Under the pieces are notes generated by a model. It worked only from the letters and a program-made list of their open reading frames with translations, ran no database searches and had not been told where the DNA came from. This document shows positions 10,286-17,522 of a stretch of 34,818 bases of DNA, piece after piece. This stretch comes from Synergistaceae bacterium UBA1358 (lineage in GTDB: Bacteria; Synergistota; Synergistia; Synergistales; Synergistaceae): assembly GCA_002306075.1 (NCBI GenBank), contig DBRW01000055.1:25839-60656 (forward strand). The letters run 5' to 3'. Positions within the stretch are counted from its first letter, which is position 1. The number at the start of each line of letters is the position of its first letter. Both the position numbers and the translations under genes were made by a program.

Positions 10286-11317
10286 TCAGATAGATGCCAT
10301 TATCCTCGGGAGCGCGAGCTTGAGTACTTCTATCCCCTTCAGATATTCGGATACCGGGATCTGTTCATCGGAGCTGTGGTCGTACATCGAGTTTCCGGGG
10401 CCGTAAGCGCCCATGTGGCAGCCCCATGGGGAGAGCACGTTGAAATCGCATGTCCCCTGTTTGGCAAGTATCCTGGGTGTCCGGCCGCAGTCGCGTATGG
10501 CATTCCTGAAGGCCCTTATCACCGGGTCGGACTTGTGGACTCCGTAGGGAGGGACATACTCGATGATTTCGGATCTCACCCCGTATGCCGCCGCGGTCTC
10601 GCTTATCATCAGTTCGAGCTCCTCCTGATCGGCTCCCAGGGGCGTCCTGAGGTCCATGGTGATGGTAGTGCTTCTTTTGCCGGCTTCGTGTCCTTCCATC
10701 TCCATTATCGCCACAGACCAGCCTTTCCCCATGTTTCTGGTGATGTCTATTATGGAAGATGCAGCCATGACTGAATCGGTGATGGGTCCGGGACTCCCGG
10801 ACCTGTGCGCTCCTTCGTCCTCACCCTTGATGTCAAACAGGATCCTGCCCCTGTATGAGATAGCAACGCCGTCGCTCCCCGTGGGCTCTCCAATGACGCA
10901 TGCCATTGGAGAGTGGAGGGGCATGCGGAACCTGGCCCCCCTTGAATCTATCTCTTCTCCAACCGCTGCGACAAAAGTGATCCTCCATCCCTCCGGCACG
11001 GGAACTGAGCCCCCCGCTACTGCCATAGCGCAGCAGGGACCTTTCGCATCGACGCTGCCGCGCCCCCGGATGACCTCATCGGTTATCATAACTTCAGGCC
11101 CGCCCGGCACGGTATCGATATGGCTCAGCAGTACGAGTTCCTTGTCCCCTGTTCCGCGTTCTGCTACGACGTTGCCCGCTCCGTCAAGGTGCGAACCGCT
11201 CCATCCGAAGCGGGGGAGCCGATCTGCAAGCATCCTTGCGGCATCTGCTTCATGTCGGGTAGGGCTGGGCACCGCCACAAGATCGGCCAGAAGCCGGGCT
11301 GATTCGGGAAGTCCCAT
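10286..11317 (-). CDS. lysK: [LysW]-lysine/[LysW]-ornithine hydrolase (M20 metallopeptidase)
   Basis: The 343-residue product has the M20 peptidase signature: LLSHIDTVPG with H66 and D68, GRGSVDAKGP with bridging D90, the catalytic pair GEE at 120-122 and a metal-binding Glu in IGEPTG near 144. In the LysW pathway this enzyme releases lysine (or ornithine) from the C-terminal glutamate of the carrier protein. It is the last gene of the cluster; its ATG is one base after the lysJ stop, so translation is coupled. On its own the sequence could be read as an acetyl-ornithine or succinyl-diaminopimelate deacylase, but the complete lysW-X-Y-Z-J context supports LysK. No intrinsic terminator with a T-run follows. 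Confidence 0.88.
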   Translation of the reverse strand: MGLPESARLLADLVAVPSPTRHEADAARMLADRLPRFGWSGSHLDGAGNVVAERGTGDKELVLLSHIDTVPGGPEVMITDEVIRGRGSVDAKGPCCAMAVAGGSVPVPEGWRITFVAAVGEEIDSRGARFRMPLHSPMACVIGEPTGSDGVAISYRGRILFDIKGEDEGAHRSGSPGPITDSVMAASSIIDITRNMGKGWSVAIMEMEGHEAGKRSTTITMDLRTPLGADQEELELMISETAAAYGVRSEIIEYVPPYGVHKSDPVIRAFRNAIRDCGRTPRILAKQGTCDFNVLSPWGCHMGAYGPGNSMYDHSSDEQIPVSEYLKGIEVLKLALPRIMASI

Positions 11318-11318
11318 A

Positions 11319-12449
11319 TCAAAAACCCTCCAGAGTCTTCGCCAATATCAGAGCCGCCTTTTCAAAGTCCTTTTCCTCCGCTGCAAATGAGGGCAGGAAC
11401 CTTATGACACGGGGACCAGCGGTGAGTGCAATTAGGCCGTTTTTCTGCAGTCCCTTTACCACATCTGCGGATGGTATGTCCAGTTCTATCCCGTTCAGCA
11501 GTCCCATGCCGCGGACATCCTTTATGTGGCTGCTTCCGACGGCATATATAAGAGATCTGAAGAATTCACCGTATCTTGCGGCTTTTTCAGGGAGCTCGCT
11601 GTGCATCACCATTGAAAGGACTGCGAGAGACACTGTAGCAGTCAGCTCGTTCCCCCCGTATGTGGAGCCGTGGCTGTGGGGGGTGAAGTCGCCGAGCTCT
11701 TTTTTCCACACCAGAGCCCCGGCAGGCATCCCGCCAGCAAGGCCCTTTGCCAGGCAGACAATGTCCGGAGACAATCCTGTGAGACTGCTTGCAAGTGGTG
11801 CGCCGCATCTTCCGAGCCCGCTCTGTATCTCGTCGGATACGAGAAGGACAGAGTGTTTTCTGCATGCCTCGGTTATCTTATTTCCTGTTCCCGCGGGAAG
11901 GGCAAAGACGCCGCCCTCGCCCTGTACCGGTTCTATAAAGACAGCTGCCGTATCATCATCGATATTTTCTGCCAGGTCCTCCGTCGAAAAATGTTCAGCT
12001 TTTCCGGTCAGCAGAGTGAAAGGTTCTCTGTATTTTGGGTTGAAGGTTATCGAAAGAGCTCCGCAGGTACGCCCGTGGAATGCCCGTCTGCACGCGAGTA
12101 TCCGGCTGCGCCCCTTTCGCAGTGTCAGAACGAGCTTGAGCGCGGCTTCAATGGCTTCCGTACCGCTGTTGCAGAGAAAGACCCTTCCCTCTCCGAGCAT
12201 CTGCCCGAGTTCATCTGCCAGCTTTTCACGGACAGGAGATCCAAATCCTGCTCCGCTTGTCCATATTCCTTTTGATGCCTTTTCAAGGGCTTCGGTCAGC
12301 AGTGGGTGGGAGTGGCCGAAGAGGGACGCCCCGTGTCCGTTGAAAAAGTCGAGGTACTCCCTCCCGGACGTGTCGAAGACCCTGCTTCCCCTGCCGTGGG
12401 TAATGGCGATCCCCCTGCCGCCGTAAAGGGAGCTTAAAGAGTCAGACAT
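11319..12449 (-). CDS. lysJ: [LysW]-aminoadipate/glutamate semialdehyde aminotransferase
   Basis: This 376-residue class III, PLP-dependent aminotransferase shows the PLP-phosphate region NSGTEAIEAALK, HGRTCGALS, the PLP-nitrogen aspartate in LLVSDEIQSGLGR (D206) and the Schiff-base lysine K235 in CLAKGLAGGMPAGA. It transaminates the carrier-bound semialdehyde using glutamate as amino donor. Its ATG overlaps the end of lysZ by 16 bases and has GGAGGAGGG upstream. Family sequence alone would also fit acetylornithine aminotransferase; the LysW neighbours decide the name. Some organisms use one LysJ for both lysine and arginine, so the substrate range is open. Confidence 0.88.
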   Translation of the reverse strand: MSDSLSSLYGGRGIAITHGRGSRVFDTSGREYLDFFNGHGASLFGHSHPLLTEALEKASKGIWTSGAGFGSPVREKLADELGQMLGEGRVFLCNSGTEAIEAALKLVLTLRKGRSRILACRRAFHGRTCGALSITFNPKYREPFTLLTGKAEHFSTEDLAENIDDDTAAVFIEPVQGEGGVFALPAGTGNKITEACRKHSVLLVSDEIQSGLGRCGAPLASSLTGLSPDIVCLAKGLAGGMPAGALVWKKELGDFTPHSHGSTYGGNELTATVSLAVLSMVMHSELPEKAARYGEFFRSLIYAVGSSHIKDVRGMGLLNGIELDIPSADVVKGLQKNGLIALTAGPRVIRFLPSFAAEEKDFEKAALILAKTLEGF

Positions 12450-13246
12450 GTTCCGTTTCCCTCCTCCGCGTTTTTCAAAGGCAGCGGGATTCTGCCGTCA
12501 GCAAGGTATATCGAAGAGACCCCGAGGTTGAAGGCTTCACGGCATGCCAGAAGCTTCCTCTTCATATTGCCGGCCGCGTATTCTTCGAATTTTTCCCATG
12601 AGCCCACGGATGTGCGGGTCCTTATGAGAGAATCCGGATCATTGACATCCTTCATAAGCCCGGGGACGTTGGAGAGGATCACAAGGATGTCGGCTCGTAC
12701 CGAGCCGGCCACAGAAGCTGCAAGACGGTCTCCGTCAATGTTCAGCGAGAGTTTTGATGTGTTGTCCAGGCCCAGCGGAGGCAGGATGGGGATCCGGCCC
12801 CCTTCAGCCACTGCGAGTATCTTTTCCGAAGAGACGCCTGATATCGTCCCGCTGTAATTGCCCCGCAGGATGCGGGTCCTTCCGCCGGAATATTCTCTGA
12901 GGATGTCCTTTCTTTCCGCAAAAACCCCTTTCGTCTTTTCCGGGTCGAGGAACTCCGATGAGGCACCGAACGAGGCGAGCGTGTCCGAGATCTTTGCCCC
13001 GTAGGCAAGGGCGGCCTCCCTGAACAGCTCCCTCTCTTTTTCTCCAACATAACGGCTCCTGTAGCAGGAAGGACTTGTAACCATCCTTATCTCGACGCCG
13101 CGTTCCCTGCAGAGCCTGTCCATTATCCCGCTGGCTCCGTGGACAAGTATCCACTTTTCGCCGCCGGCCACCCTTGCAGCCAGCTCTGACATCAGCGTTC
13201 CCAGTTTGTTGCCTTCGGCACCGCCGATCTTGACTACTCCGATCAA
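12434..13246 (-). CDS. lysZ: [LysW]-aminoadipate/glutamate kinase
   Basis: An amino-acid-kinase-family protein with the phosphate loop GVVKIGGAEGNK at the N-terminus, ILVHGASG, and the nucleotide/substrate segment LSLNIDGDRLAASVAG. It phosphorylates the gamma/delta-carboxyl of the amino acid attached to LysW. I place the start at TTG 13246 (270 residues) because GGAGGAG lies 5-6 bases before it and homologues begin right at the GGxxG loop. The longer frame from ATG 13291 adds MICCMGGRDETEERR and has no ribosome-binding site. It follows lysY closely and overlaps lysJ by 16 bases, which suggests tight co-expression. Acetylglutamate kinase is the related alternative but is disfavoured by the cluster. 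Confidence 0.87.
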   Translation of the reverse strand: MIGVVKIGGAEGNKLGTLMSELAARVAGGEKWILVHGASGIMDRLCRERGVEIRMVTSPSCYRSRYVGEKERELFREAALAYGAKISDTLASFGASSEFLDPEKTKGVFAERKDILREYSGGRTRILRGNYSGTISGVSSEKILAVAEGGRIPILPPLGLDNTSKLSLNIDGDRLAASVAGSVRADILVILSNVPGLMKDVNDPDSLIRTRTSVGSWEKFEEYAAGNMKRKLLACREAFNLGVSSIYLADGRIPLPLKNAEEGNGTCLTL

Positions 13247-13297
13247 TCGTCTCTCCTCCGTTTCATCTCTGCCTCCCATGCAGCAGATCATAATTTT

Positions 13298-14347
13298 TTA
13301 AGCAGGGTAGAGGGGCATCATTTCAAGCCCTGCCGTCTCTTCCGATCCCATCATTATGTTTGCCGACTGTACTGCCGACCCTGCCGCGCCCTTGAGCAGG
13401 TTGTCTATCGCGGAGGCTGCGATCGCCCTGCGCCCGTCTTCGGCAAGGGCAAAACCCGTGAGGACTCTGTTGCTCCCCATCACGAACCTCGGGTCCGGGA
13501 TGCGCAGATGGGCAGGTTTTGCCGGCGAGAGCGAAACAAATGGTTCCTTTGACCATTGCGCGCGGTAGAGTTTCCATATATCGGCCTCCCTGAGCCTTTC
13601 TTTCAGGGTCACATGCGCGATGCACTGGATGCCCCTGACAAGCTCGACGGCAGTGACTGTCATGCTTATATCCTTTTCGGCAAGCCCGAGTTCCTGCACC
13701 ACTTCGGCCATGTGCCTGTGGACGAAGGGTGATACGACCCTGAGGGATCTGCTCCTGAGGGAGTGGGAGCTTCCCTCTTTTGCCTCGGCTCCTCCCTCTG
13801 AAGATCCGACACGACATTCGATCCTTGCGTTTTCTATGAGGCCCGCCTTTGCGAGAGGCAGCAGCGCGAAGACGGCTGATGTAGCGTTGCATCCGACTCC
13901 GGAGATCAGGTCCGCACCTGACATTTCCTCTCTGTGCAGTTCAGGGAGGCCGTAGACCGCTCTTTCCAGCAGCTCGGGGCATGGATGCTCCGTCTCATAC
14001 CACCTTCTGTACTCCTCAGGGCTTCTGAGCCTGAAGTCGGCGGAAAGGTCCACCACCTTCTGTCCGGCAGAAATCCTTTTTTGGGCTGTCTCAGCCGCCG
14101 CCTTGTGAGGCAGGGCCAGGAATACGAGTTCCGCATCGATCCCTCCGCCTTCTTCAGGCGAGATGAAATTCATATCCCGGTATGCGGAACGCAGGTGCGG
14201 ATGAACAGCGCCTATCGGTGTCCCCGCTTTGCTTCTTGAGACGGCGCCGACAACTTCCATGCGGGGATGGCGCGCTATTATCCTGAGCAGCTCTCCTCCC
14301 GTGAAGCCAGTTGCTCCCCATATGATCACAGATATTTTCCTGTCCAC
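13298..14347 (-). CDS. lysY: [LysW]-aminoadipyl/glutamyl phosphate reductase (ArgC-like)
   Basis: The 349-residue product is an ArgC/LysY-type NADPH-dependent reductase: nucleotide-binding GATGFTGGEL at residues 11-20, catalytic cysteine C153 in GVGCNATSA, and the SPFVHRHMAEVVQEL segment with the catalytic-site histidine. It reduces the carrier-bound acyl phosphate to the semialdehyde. The start is GTG at 14347 with GGAGGG six to seven bases upstream. It is separated from lysX by 197 bases holding a possible promoter and an intrinsic terminator, so lysYZJK can probably be expressed separately from lysWX. Confidence 0.9.
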   Translation of the reverse strand: MDRKISVIIWGATGFTGGELLRIIARHPRMEVVGAVSRSKAGTPIGAVHPHLRSAYRDMNFISPEEGGGIDAELVFLALPHKAAAETAQKRISAGQKVVDLSADFRLRSPEEYRRWYETEHPCPELLERAVYGLPELHREEMSGADLISGVGCNATSAVFALLPLAKAGLIENARIECRVGSSEGGAEAKEGSSHSLRSRSLRVVSPFVHRHMAEVVQELGLAEKDISMTVTAVELVRGIQCIAHVTLKERLREADIWKLYRAQWSKEPFVSLSPAKPAHLRIPDPRFVMGSNRVLTGFALAEDGRRAIAASAIDNLLKGAAGSAVQSANIMMGSEETAGLEMMPLYPA

Positions 14348-14378
14348 TTAAGTCCCTCCAATTTGTTGTTCCGGCAAC

Positions 14379-14407
14379 AAAAAACCCGCTCCTGTTCAGG
14401 AAGCGGG
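14379..14407 (-). terminator. Intrinsic terminator/attenuator just before lysY
   Basis: On the minus strand CCCGCT (plus 14402-14407) pairs with AGCGGG (plus 14385-14390), extended by CCT/AGG past a bulge, and is followed by six T (plus 14379-14384). It lies only about 31 bases before the lysY GTG, downstream of the candidate promoter, which fits either termination of lysWX transcripts or attenuation of lysYZJK. A small TTGTT/AACAA hairpin follows at 14366-14380. Confidence 0.75.
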
Positions 14408-14433
14408 CCGATCTTTACAGATTGTCGCGGATA

Positions 14434-14461
14434 ATTATCACTGACTAAACTGCAAAAGCAA
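14434..14461 (-). promoter_or_regulatory. Candidate internal promoter for lysYZJK
   Basis: Minus-strand TTGCTT (plus 14456-14461), 16 bases and GATAAT (plus 14434-14439; five of six match). The -10 lies in a perfect palindrome GATAATTATC (14430-14439). Transcripts would start near 14427 and meet the terminator at 14379-14407 before lysY. Confidence 0.4.
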
Positions 14462-14471
14462 ACGGCCCATA

Positions 14472-14501
14472 ATGCAACCACGCTTTATCCCGCGCTTGCA
14501 T
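14472..14501 (-). other. Hairpin and possible 18-codon reading frame in lysX-lysY leader
   Basis: ATGCAA (plus 14472-14477) and TTGCAT (plus 14496-14501) close a stem extended by GCGC/GCGU pairing. The same bases begin a short minus-strand frame, 14501 down to 14445, encoding MQARDKAWLHYGPFAFAV, without a recognisable ribosome-binding site. A 12-bp palindrome ACAGATATCTGT lies just upstream (14508-14519). The hairpin is clear; the peptide is speculative. Confidence 0.35.
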
Positions 14502-14544
14502 TTGTTTACAGATATCTGTTTGTTCGCTGCCGACATGGTGATCA

Positions 14545-15381
14545 TCAGTGTCTCCTGTTCCATGCAGCCCTGACGACTGCTCCGGGGATGTCAGTGGCTG
14601 TGGGTCCTATTGAATTTCTGAATTCTCCTCCGTCGTTGACCTCATTGACCAGCCATTTCCCATCTTTCCTGAAGAGGTCAACGGCGAGGAATTCCCCTCC
14701 GATAACGCGGTGGACCGATCTCAGTACGGAGTTTATCTCCTTGTCCAGAGGAAGGTTCGAAGCAGATCCGCCCCTTGCCGTGTTGGTTATCCAGTGGCCG
14801 CTCTGCCTTGTGATCGCACAGATGGGCTCTCCGTCAACGACGAATGCCCTCACATCGCAGTCGCCCTTTTCGATGAATTCCTGGATGTAAAATGTGTTGT
14901 GCATGACACCCAGCATCGATTTATGCTCGAAGACAGCTTCGGCGGCTTCTCGGTCGTTGATCTTTGCCAGAAGTCTTCCCCAGCTGCCGCTTACCGGTTT
15001 GCATACGGCAGGATAGCCGAGATCCTCAAGGGCTTCGAGTGCAGCTTCGGGGGTGAATGCTGTCCTGAAACGGGGCTGCTCTATTCCTGCCTTGGCGAGT
15101 GCTATGCTCGTGCTCAGTTTGTTCCCGCAGACCGCCATAACAGAGGAGGAGTTTACTACCGTGATGCCCTGTGATTCCAGTATTTGTGCGACAGCCTCGT
15201 TCTGGTTATGTGAGACGCACCTCGCAAGTACTACATCATCGGTGCCGCAGAAGGGTTTCTCTCCATACCATACGTCGGAGACATTCATGAGCTCGCAGGG
15301 GATGTTCTGCTTTTCCGCCGCTTCACGCAGGAGTTTTTCTTCGGTCCTAAGTCTCGTAAAGAGTATGCGCAGTACAGTCAA
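14545..15381 (-). CDS. lysX: LysW ligase, ATP-grasp (LysX/ArgX family)
   Basis: The 278-residue RimK/LysX-type ATP-grasp enzyme attaches alpha-aminoadipate (LysX) or glutamate (ArgX) through its amino group to the C-terminal glutamate of LysW. Seen are the central ATP-grasp lysine strand YPAVCKPVSGSWGRLLAKI, the second nucleotide segment IQEFIEKGDCDVRAFVVDGE, and metal/substrate residues in WLVNEVNDGGEFRNS. It starts at TTG 15381 with GGGGAGAG about 5 bases upstream, two bases after the lysW stop, so the two are translationally coupled. I cannot safely tell aminoadipate from glutamate specificity by eye; no homocitrate synthase or aconitase-type lysine genes lie nearby to settle it. Confidence 0.9.
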   Translation of the reverse strand: MTVLRILFTRLRTEEKLLREAAEKQNIPCELMNVSDVWYGEKPFCGTDDVVLARCVSHNQNEAVAQILESQGITVVNSSSVMAVCGNKLSTSIALAKAGIEQPRFRTAFTPEAALEALEDLGYPAVCKPVSGSWGRLLAKINDREAAEAVFEHKSMLGVMHNTFYIQEFIEKGDCDVRAFVVDGEPICAITRQSGHWITNTARGGSASNLPLDKEINSVLRSVHRVIGGEFLAVDLFRKDGKWLVNEVNDGGEFRNSIGPTATDIPGAVVRAAWNRRH

Positions 15382-15383
15382 GG

Positions 15384-15554
15384 CTACTCTCCCCAGTCCT
15401 CCTGGACCTGCGGTGCCTCTTCTACAGACACGGGGTCAAGGGAGATCACCTCAAGCTCGGTCCCGCAGTCCCCGCAGATGAGCAGCTCGCCCTCAGTGCA
15501 GTCGTTGGGCAGGTCGATCCTTGCTTCGCAGACAGTACATGTTGCAGTCATCAT
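15384..15554 (-). CDS. lysW: LysW amino-group carrier protein
   Basis: A 56-residue acidic zinc-ribbon protein. It starts MMTATCTVCEARI, giving the first CxxC, has a second CxxC in LLICGDCGTELEV, and ends in EDWGE, the hallmark C-terminus of LysW whose final glutamate carries the substrate. AGGAGG lies 7-8 bases before the ATG at 15554; the second ATG at 15551 is an alternative. It is the first gene of the cluster, directly upstream of lysX. As carrier it protects the amino group and presents the intermediate to LysX, LysZ, LysY, LysJ and LysK through its negatively charged surface. Its small size makes it easy to overlook in automated calls. Confidence 0.95.
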   Translation of the reverse strand: MMTATCTVCEARIDLPNDCTEGELLICGDCGTELEVISLDPVSVEEAPQVQEDWGE

Positions 15555-15918
15555 ATACAACCTCCTATAGTTTAGTTTTTTATTTATAAATCAACACATG
15601 TTGATTTATACTATTAAATAATCTGAAAAATAATTCTTATTAAGAAGTTATTTGTTTCAAGTACACCTAAATAGTTCAATTTTTGAGTTAAAAATGAACG
15701 TATGGCGTTCAATAATATAAATTTGATTAATCGTATGCCGTGGAATCATACTCCTAATTTCTGAAGTGTCAATAGCAGAAGTAAAAAGTTTGTATTGTAT
15801 TACAAAAATAGGAAGAAAAAAGTAATTATAATGAGAAACTTTATTTTTTCACATGTATGAAGATCTGCTGATACAATTAGGGAGGTCACTCGGATCACTT
15901 TTGACAGGGGGAGTACGA
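15555..15918. other. AT-rich divergent intergenic region lysW / sdaAB
   Basis: No gene is seen in these 364 bases; an in-frame extension of sdaAB to 15853 lacks a ribosome-binding site. The region holds a perfect 26-bp dyad (15585-15610), a smaller dyad TGAACG-TATGG-CGTTCA (15695-15711), a TTGTA...TACAA pair (15790-15805) and a perfect -10 box TATAAT (15827-15832) for sdaAB with a poor -35. For lysW a -10 TATAAA (plus 15605-15610) with a weak TTATTT -35 lies on the minus strand. Confidence 0.55.
15585..15610. promoter_or_regulatory. Perfect 26-bp dyad, candidate operator of lysWX
   Basis: TATAAATCAACA (15585-15596) and TGTTGATTTATA (15599-15610) are perfect reverse complements around a 2-base centre. 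The dyad ends about 30 bases before the lysW ATG and overlaps the likely lysW -10 box, a position typical of a repressor site. The short spacer fits a dimeric DNA-binding protein better than an RNA hairpin. The regulator is unknown. Confidence 0.65.
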
Positions 15919-16587
15919 ATGCCTGTTTGGGATATCATCGGCCCTGTAATGATAGGACCCTCTTCGAGCCATACGGCGGGTGCCGTGCGTATCGGAAGGA
16001 TCGTGAGGCTCTGCTGGGGCGGAGAGGTAAAAAATGCAAATATCTACATGAGAGGAAGCTTCGCCACCACAGGTGAGGGACACGGCACTGACAGGGCCAT
16101 CCTGGCCGGACTGCTCGGGTATGCGCCCGACGACCCGGAGGTGAGAGAAGGAAGGGAGCTCGCGCTCAGATCCGGGATGAACTTTAATTTTTATGAGGAA
16201 GAGCTCGAGGGTGCCCATCCAAACTCAGTGAGGATAGAGATATGGGACGACGGTGGAAGAAGGATGGATGCGACAGCCGCCTCCATTGGGGGAGGTGCCG
16301 TGTTGCTTCAGGAACTTGACGGCTTCGAGGTCGGCGTTTCCTGTCTGCTTCCCGTAATAATAATCATGAACAGAGATGTCCACGGAGTGGTCGGCACGGT
16401 AACGACATACCTCTCATCTCATGGGATCAACATCGCTACTATGAAGCTCCACAGGGACAGCAGGGGAGGTCTTGCTACGATGGTCCTCGAACTTGACGGA
16501 GGCGAATCGGCAGTGACTTCGGAGGAGATAAATAATGTCCATCCGGCTATAGTCAGGGTCATTTCGATCCCGGGGGTGGCGTTATGA
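15919..16587 (+). CDS. sdaAB: L-serine dehydratase, beta subunit
   Basis: The 222-residue product starts MPVWDIIGPVMIGPSSSHTA, the conserved start of the beta chain with the SSSHT substrate motif, and carries EGHGTDRAILAGLLG and NFYEEELEGAHPNSV. A C-terminal ACT domain (about residues 145-215, DVHGVVGTVTTYLSSHGINI) is typical of the two-subunit type. I chose ATG 15919 because GGGGGAG sits five bases before it; the frame is open to ATG 15853 but without a binding site. The enzyme deaminates L-serine to pyruvate and ammonia with a [4Fe-4S] cluster held by the alpha chain. It overlaps sdaAA by four bases (ATGA), so the subunits are coupled. Pyruvate made here can feed the PFOR encoded upstream. 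Confidence 0.95.
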   Translation: MPVWDIIGPVMIGPSSSHTAGAVRIGRIVRLCWGGEVKNANIYMRGSFATTGEGHGTDRAILAGLLGYAPDDPEVREGRELALRSGMNFNFYEEELEGAHPNSVRIEIWDDGGRRMDATAASIGGGAVLLQELDGFEVGVSCLLPVIIIMNRDVHGVVGTVTTYLSSHGINIATMKLHRDSRGGLATMVLELDGGESAVTSEEINNVHPAIVRVISIPGVAL

Positions 16588-17468
16588 GATCGCTGCAGGA
16601 TCTTGCAAGGTTGGCGGATGAACTCGATGTGGATCTGCATGAGGCTGTCCTTGCCTCGGATTCTGAGGCAACCGGGGTTATGCCGGAAGAGATATTCAAC
16701 ATTATATTTTCAAGGCTTCAGGATATGCGCCGCTCTGTGGAAGAGGCGAGAAAAAACACCAATCCCTGCAGGCTGGTACGCGGTGACGCGGGGGCTCTGA
16801 TAAGGGAGTATGCCGACAGGGGAGGCATGTGCGGCGGATTCCTCCTGAGAGCATCCGCGATAGCGATCGAAGTCGCTTCATATAACGCCTCGATGGGAAG
16901 GATAGTGGCGGCACCGACTGCAGGAAGCTGCGGCATTCTGCCCGGCATGCTCTTTTCGTGGGAGGGATCCTTCGGCCAGGATGTGGATGACAGCGACAGA
17001 AAGCTGACCGAAGCATTGATCGTGGCCGGGGCCGTGGGGGAAGTCATAGCGAACAGGGCCACGCTGGCCGGCGCCGAGGGAGGGTGTCAGGCTGAGTGCG
17101 GAGCGGCGGCGGCAATGGGTTCCGCGGCTCTGGTCTACCTGATGGGGGGAGACTGCGACGCAGTGTCGAATGCAGTGGCACTTACGCTGAAATCGGTGCT
17201 TGGCCTCGTATGCGATCCTGTCGGAGGGTTGGTCGAGTCTCCCTGCATAAAGAGGAACGGTCTTCTGGTCGCCGTCGGTGCGCTTGCGGCAGATATGGCC
17301 CTTGCAGGGGTAACTTCTCTGATCCCTGCAGACGAGGTCATTGATGCGATGGGCCAGATAGGGAGGTCGATCCCCCCATCGCTCCGCGAGACTTCAAAAG
17401 GCGGTCTCGCAGTTACGCCCACGGCAAAGACGCTCCTCAAAGAGAGAGGTAAGAAGAAAGGTCAATAA
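16584..17468 (+). CDS. sdaAA: L-serine dehydratase, alpha subunit (iron-sulfur)
   Basis: The 294-residue alpha chain contains APTAGSCGILPGML (residues 110-123), the paired cysteines C168 and C172 in EGGCQAECGAA, and C210 in GLVCDPVGGLVESPC, matching the cluster ligands and active site of iron-sulfur serine dehydratases. It starts with the ATGA overlap at the sdaAB stop. Together the subunits form an oxygen-sensitive, PLP-independent enzyme. The operon ends against the convergent liv operon; the hairpin at 17473-17501 has its T-run on the other strand, so termination here may be less efficient. Confidence 0.95.
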   Translation: MRSLQDLARLADELDVDLHEAVLASDSEATGVMPEEIFNIIFSRLQDMRRSVEEARKNTNPCRLVRGDAGALIREYADRGGMCGGFLLRASAIAIEVASYNASMGRIVAAPTAGSCGILPGMLFSWEGSFGQDVDDSDRKLTEALIVAGAVGEVIANRATLAGAEGGCQAECGAAAAMGSAALVYLMGGDCDAVSNAVALTLKSVLGLVCDPVGGLVESPCIKRNGLLVAVGALAADMALAGVTSLIPADEVIDAMGQIGRSIPPSLRETSKGGLAVTPTAKTLLKERGKKKGQ

Positions 17469-17501
17469 AAAAGGAGCCGGTCCCGAAATGAGACCGGCTC
17501 C
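17466..17501 (-). terminator. Rho-independent terminator of the liv operon
   Basis: GGAGCCGGTC (17473-17482) and GACCGGCTCC (17492-17501) form a perfect 10-bp stem. On the minus strand it is followed by six T, about 20 bases past the livJ stop. On the plus strand it follows the sdaAA stop but lacks a T-run. Confidence 0.88.
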
Positions 17502-17522
17502 CGCGCAATGCACGTCGGCAGT

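Noticed and set aside
14348..14544. T-box or lysine riboswitch before lysY
   Set aside because: The T-box motif AGGGTGGNACCGCG and the conserved lysine-riboswitch core are not found in this stretch.
15853..15918. 22-codon N-terminal extension of SdaAB from ATG 15853
   Set aside because: There is no ribosome-binding site there; GGGGGAG precedes ATG 15919, and homologues start at that point.
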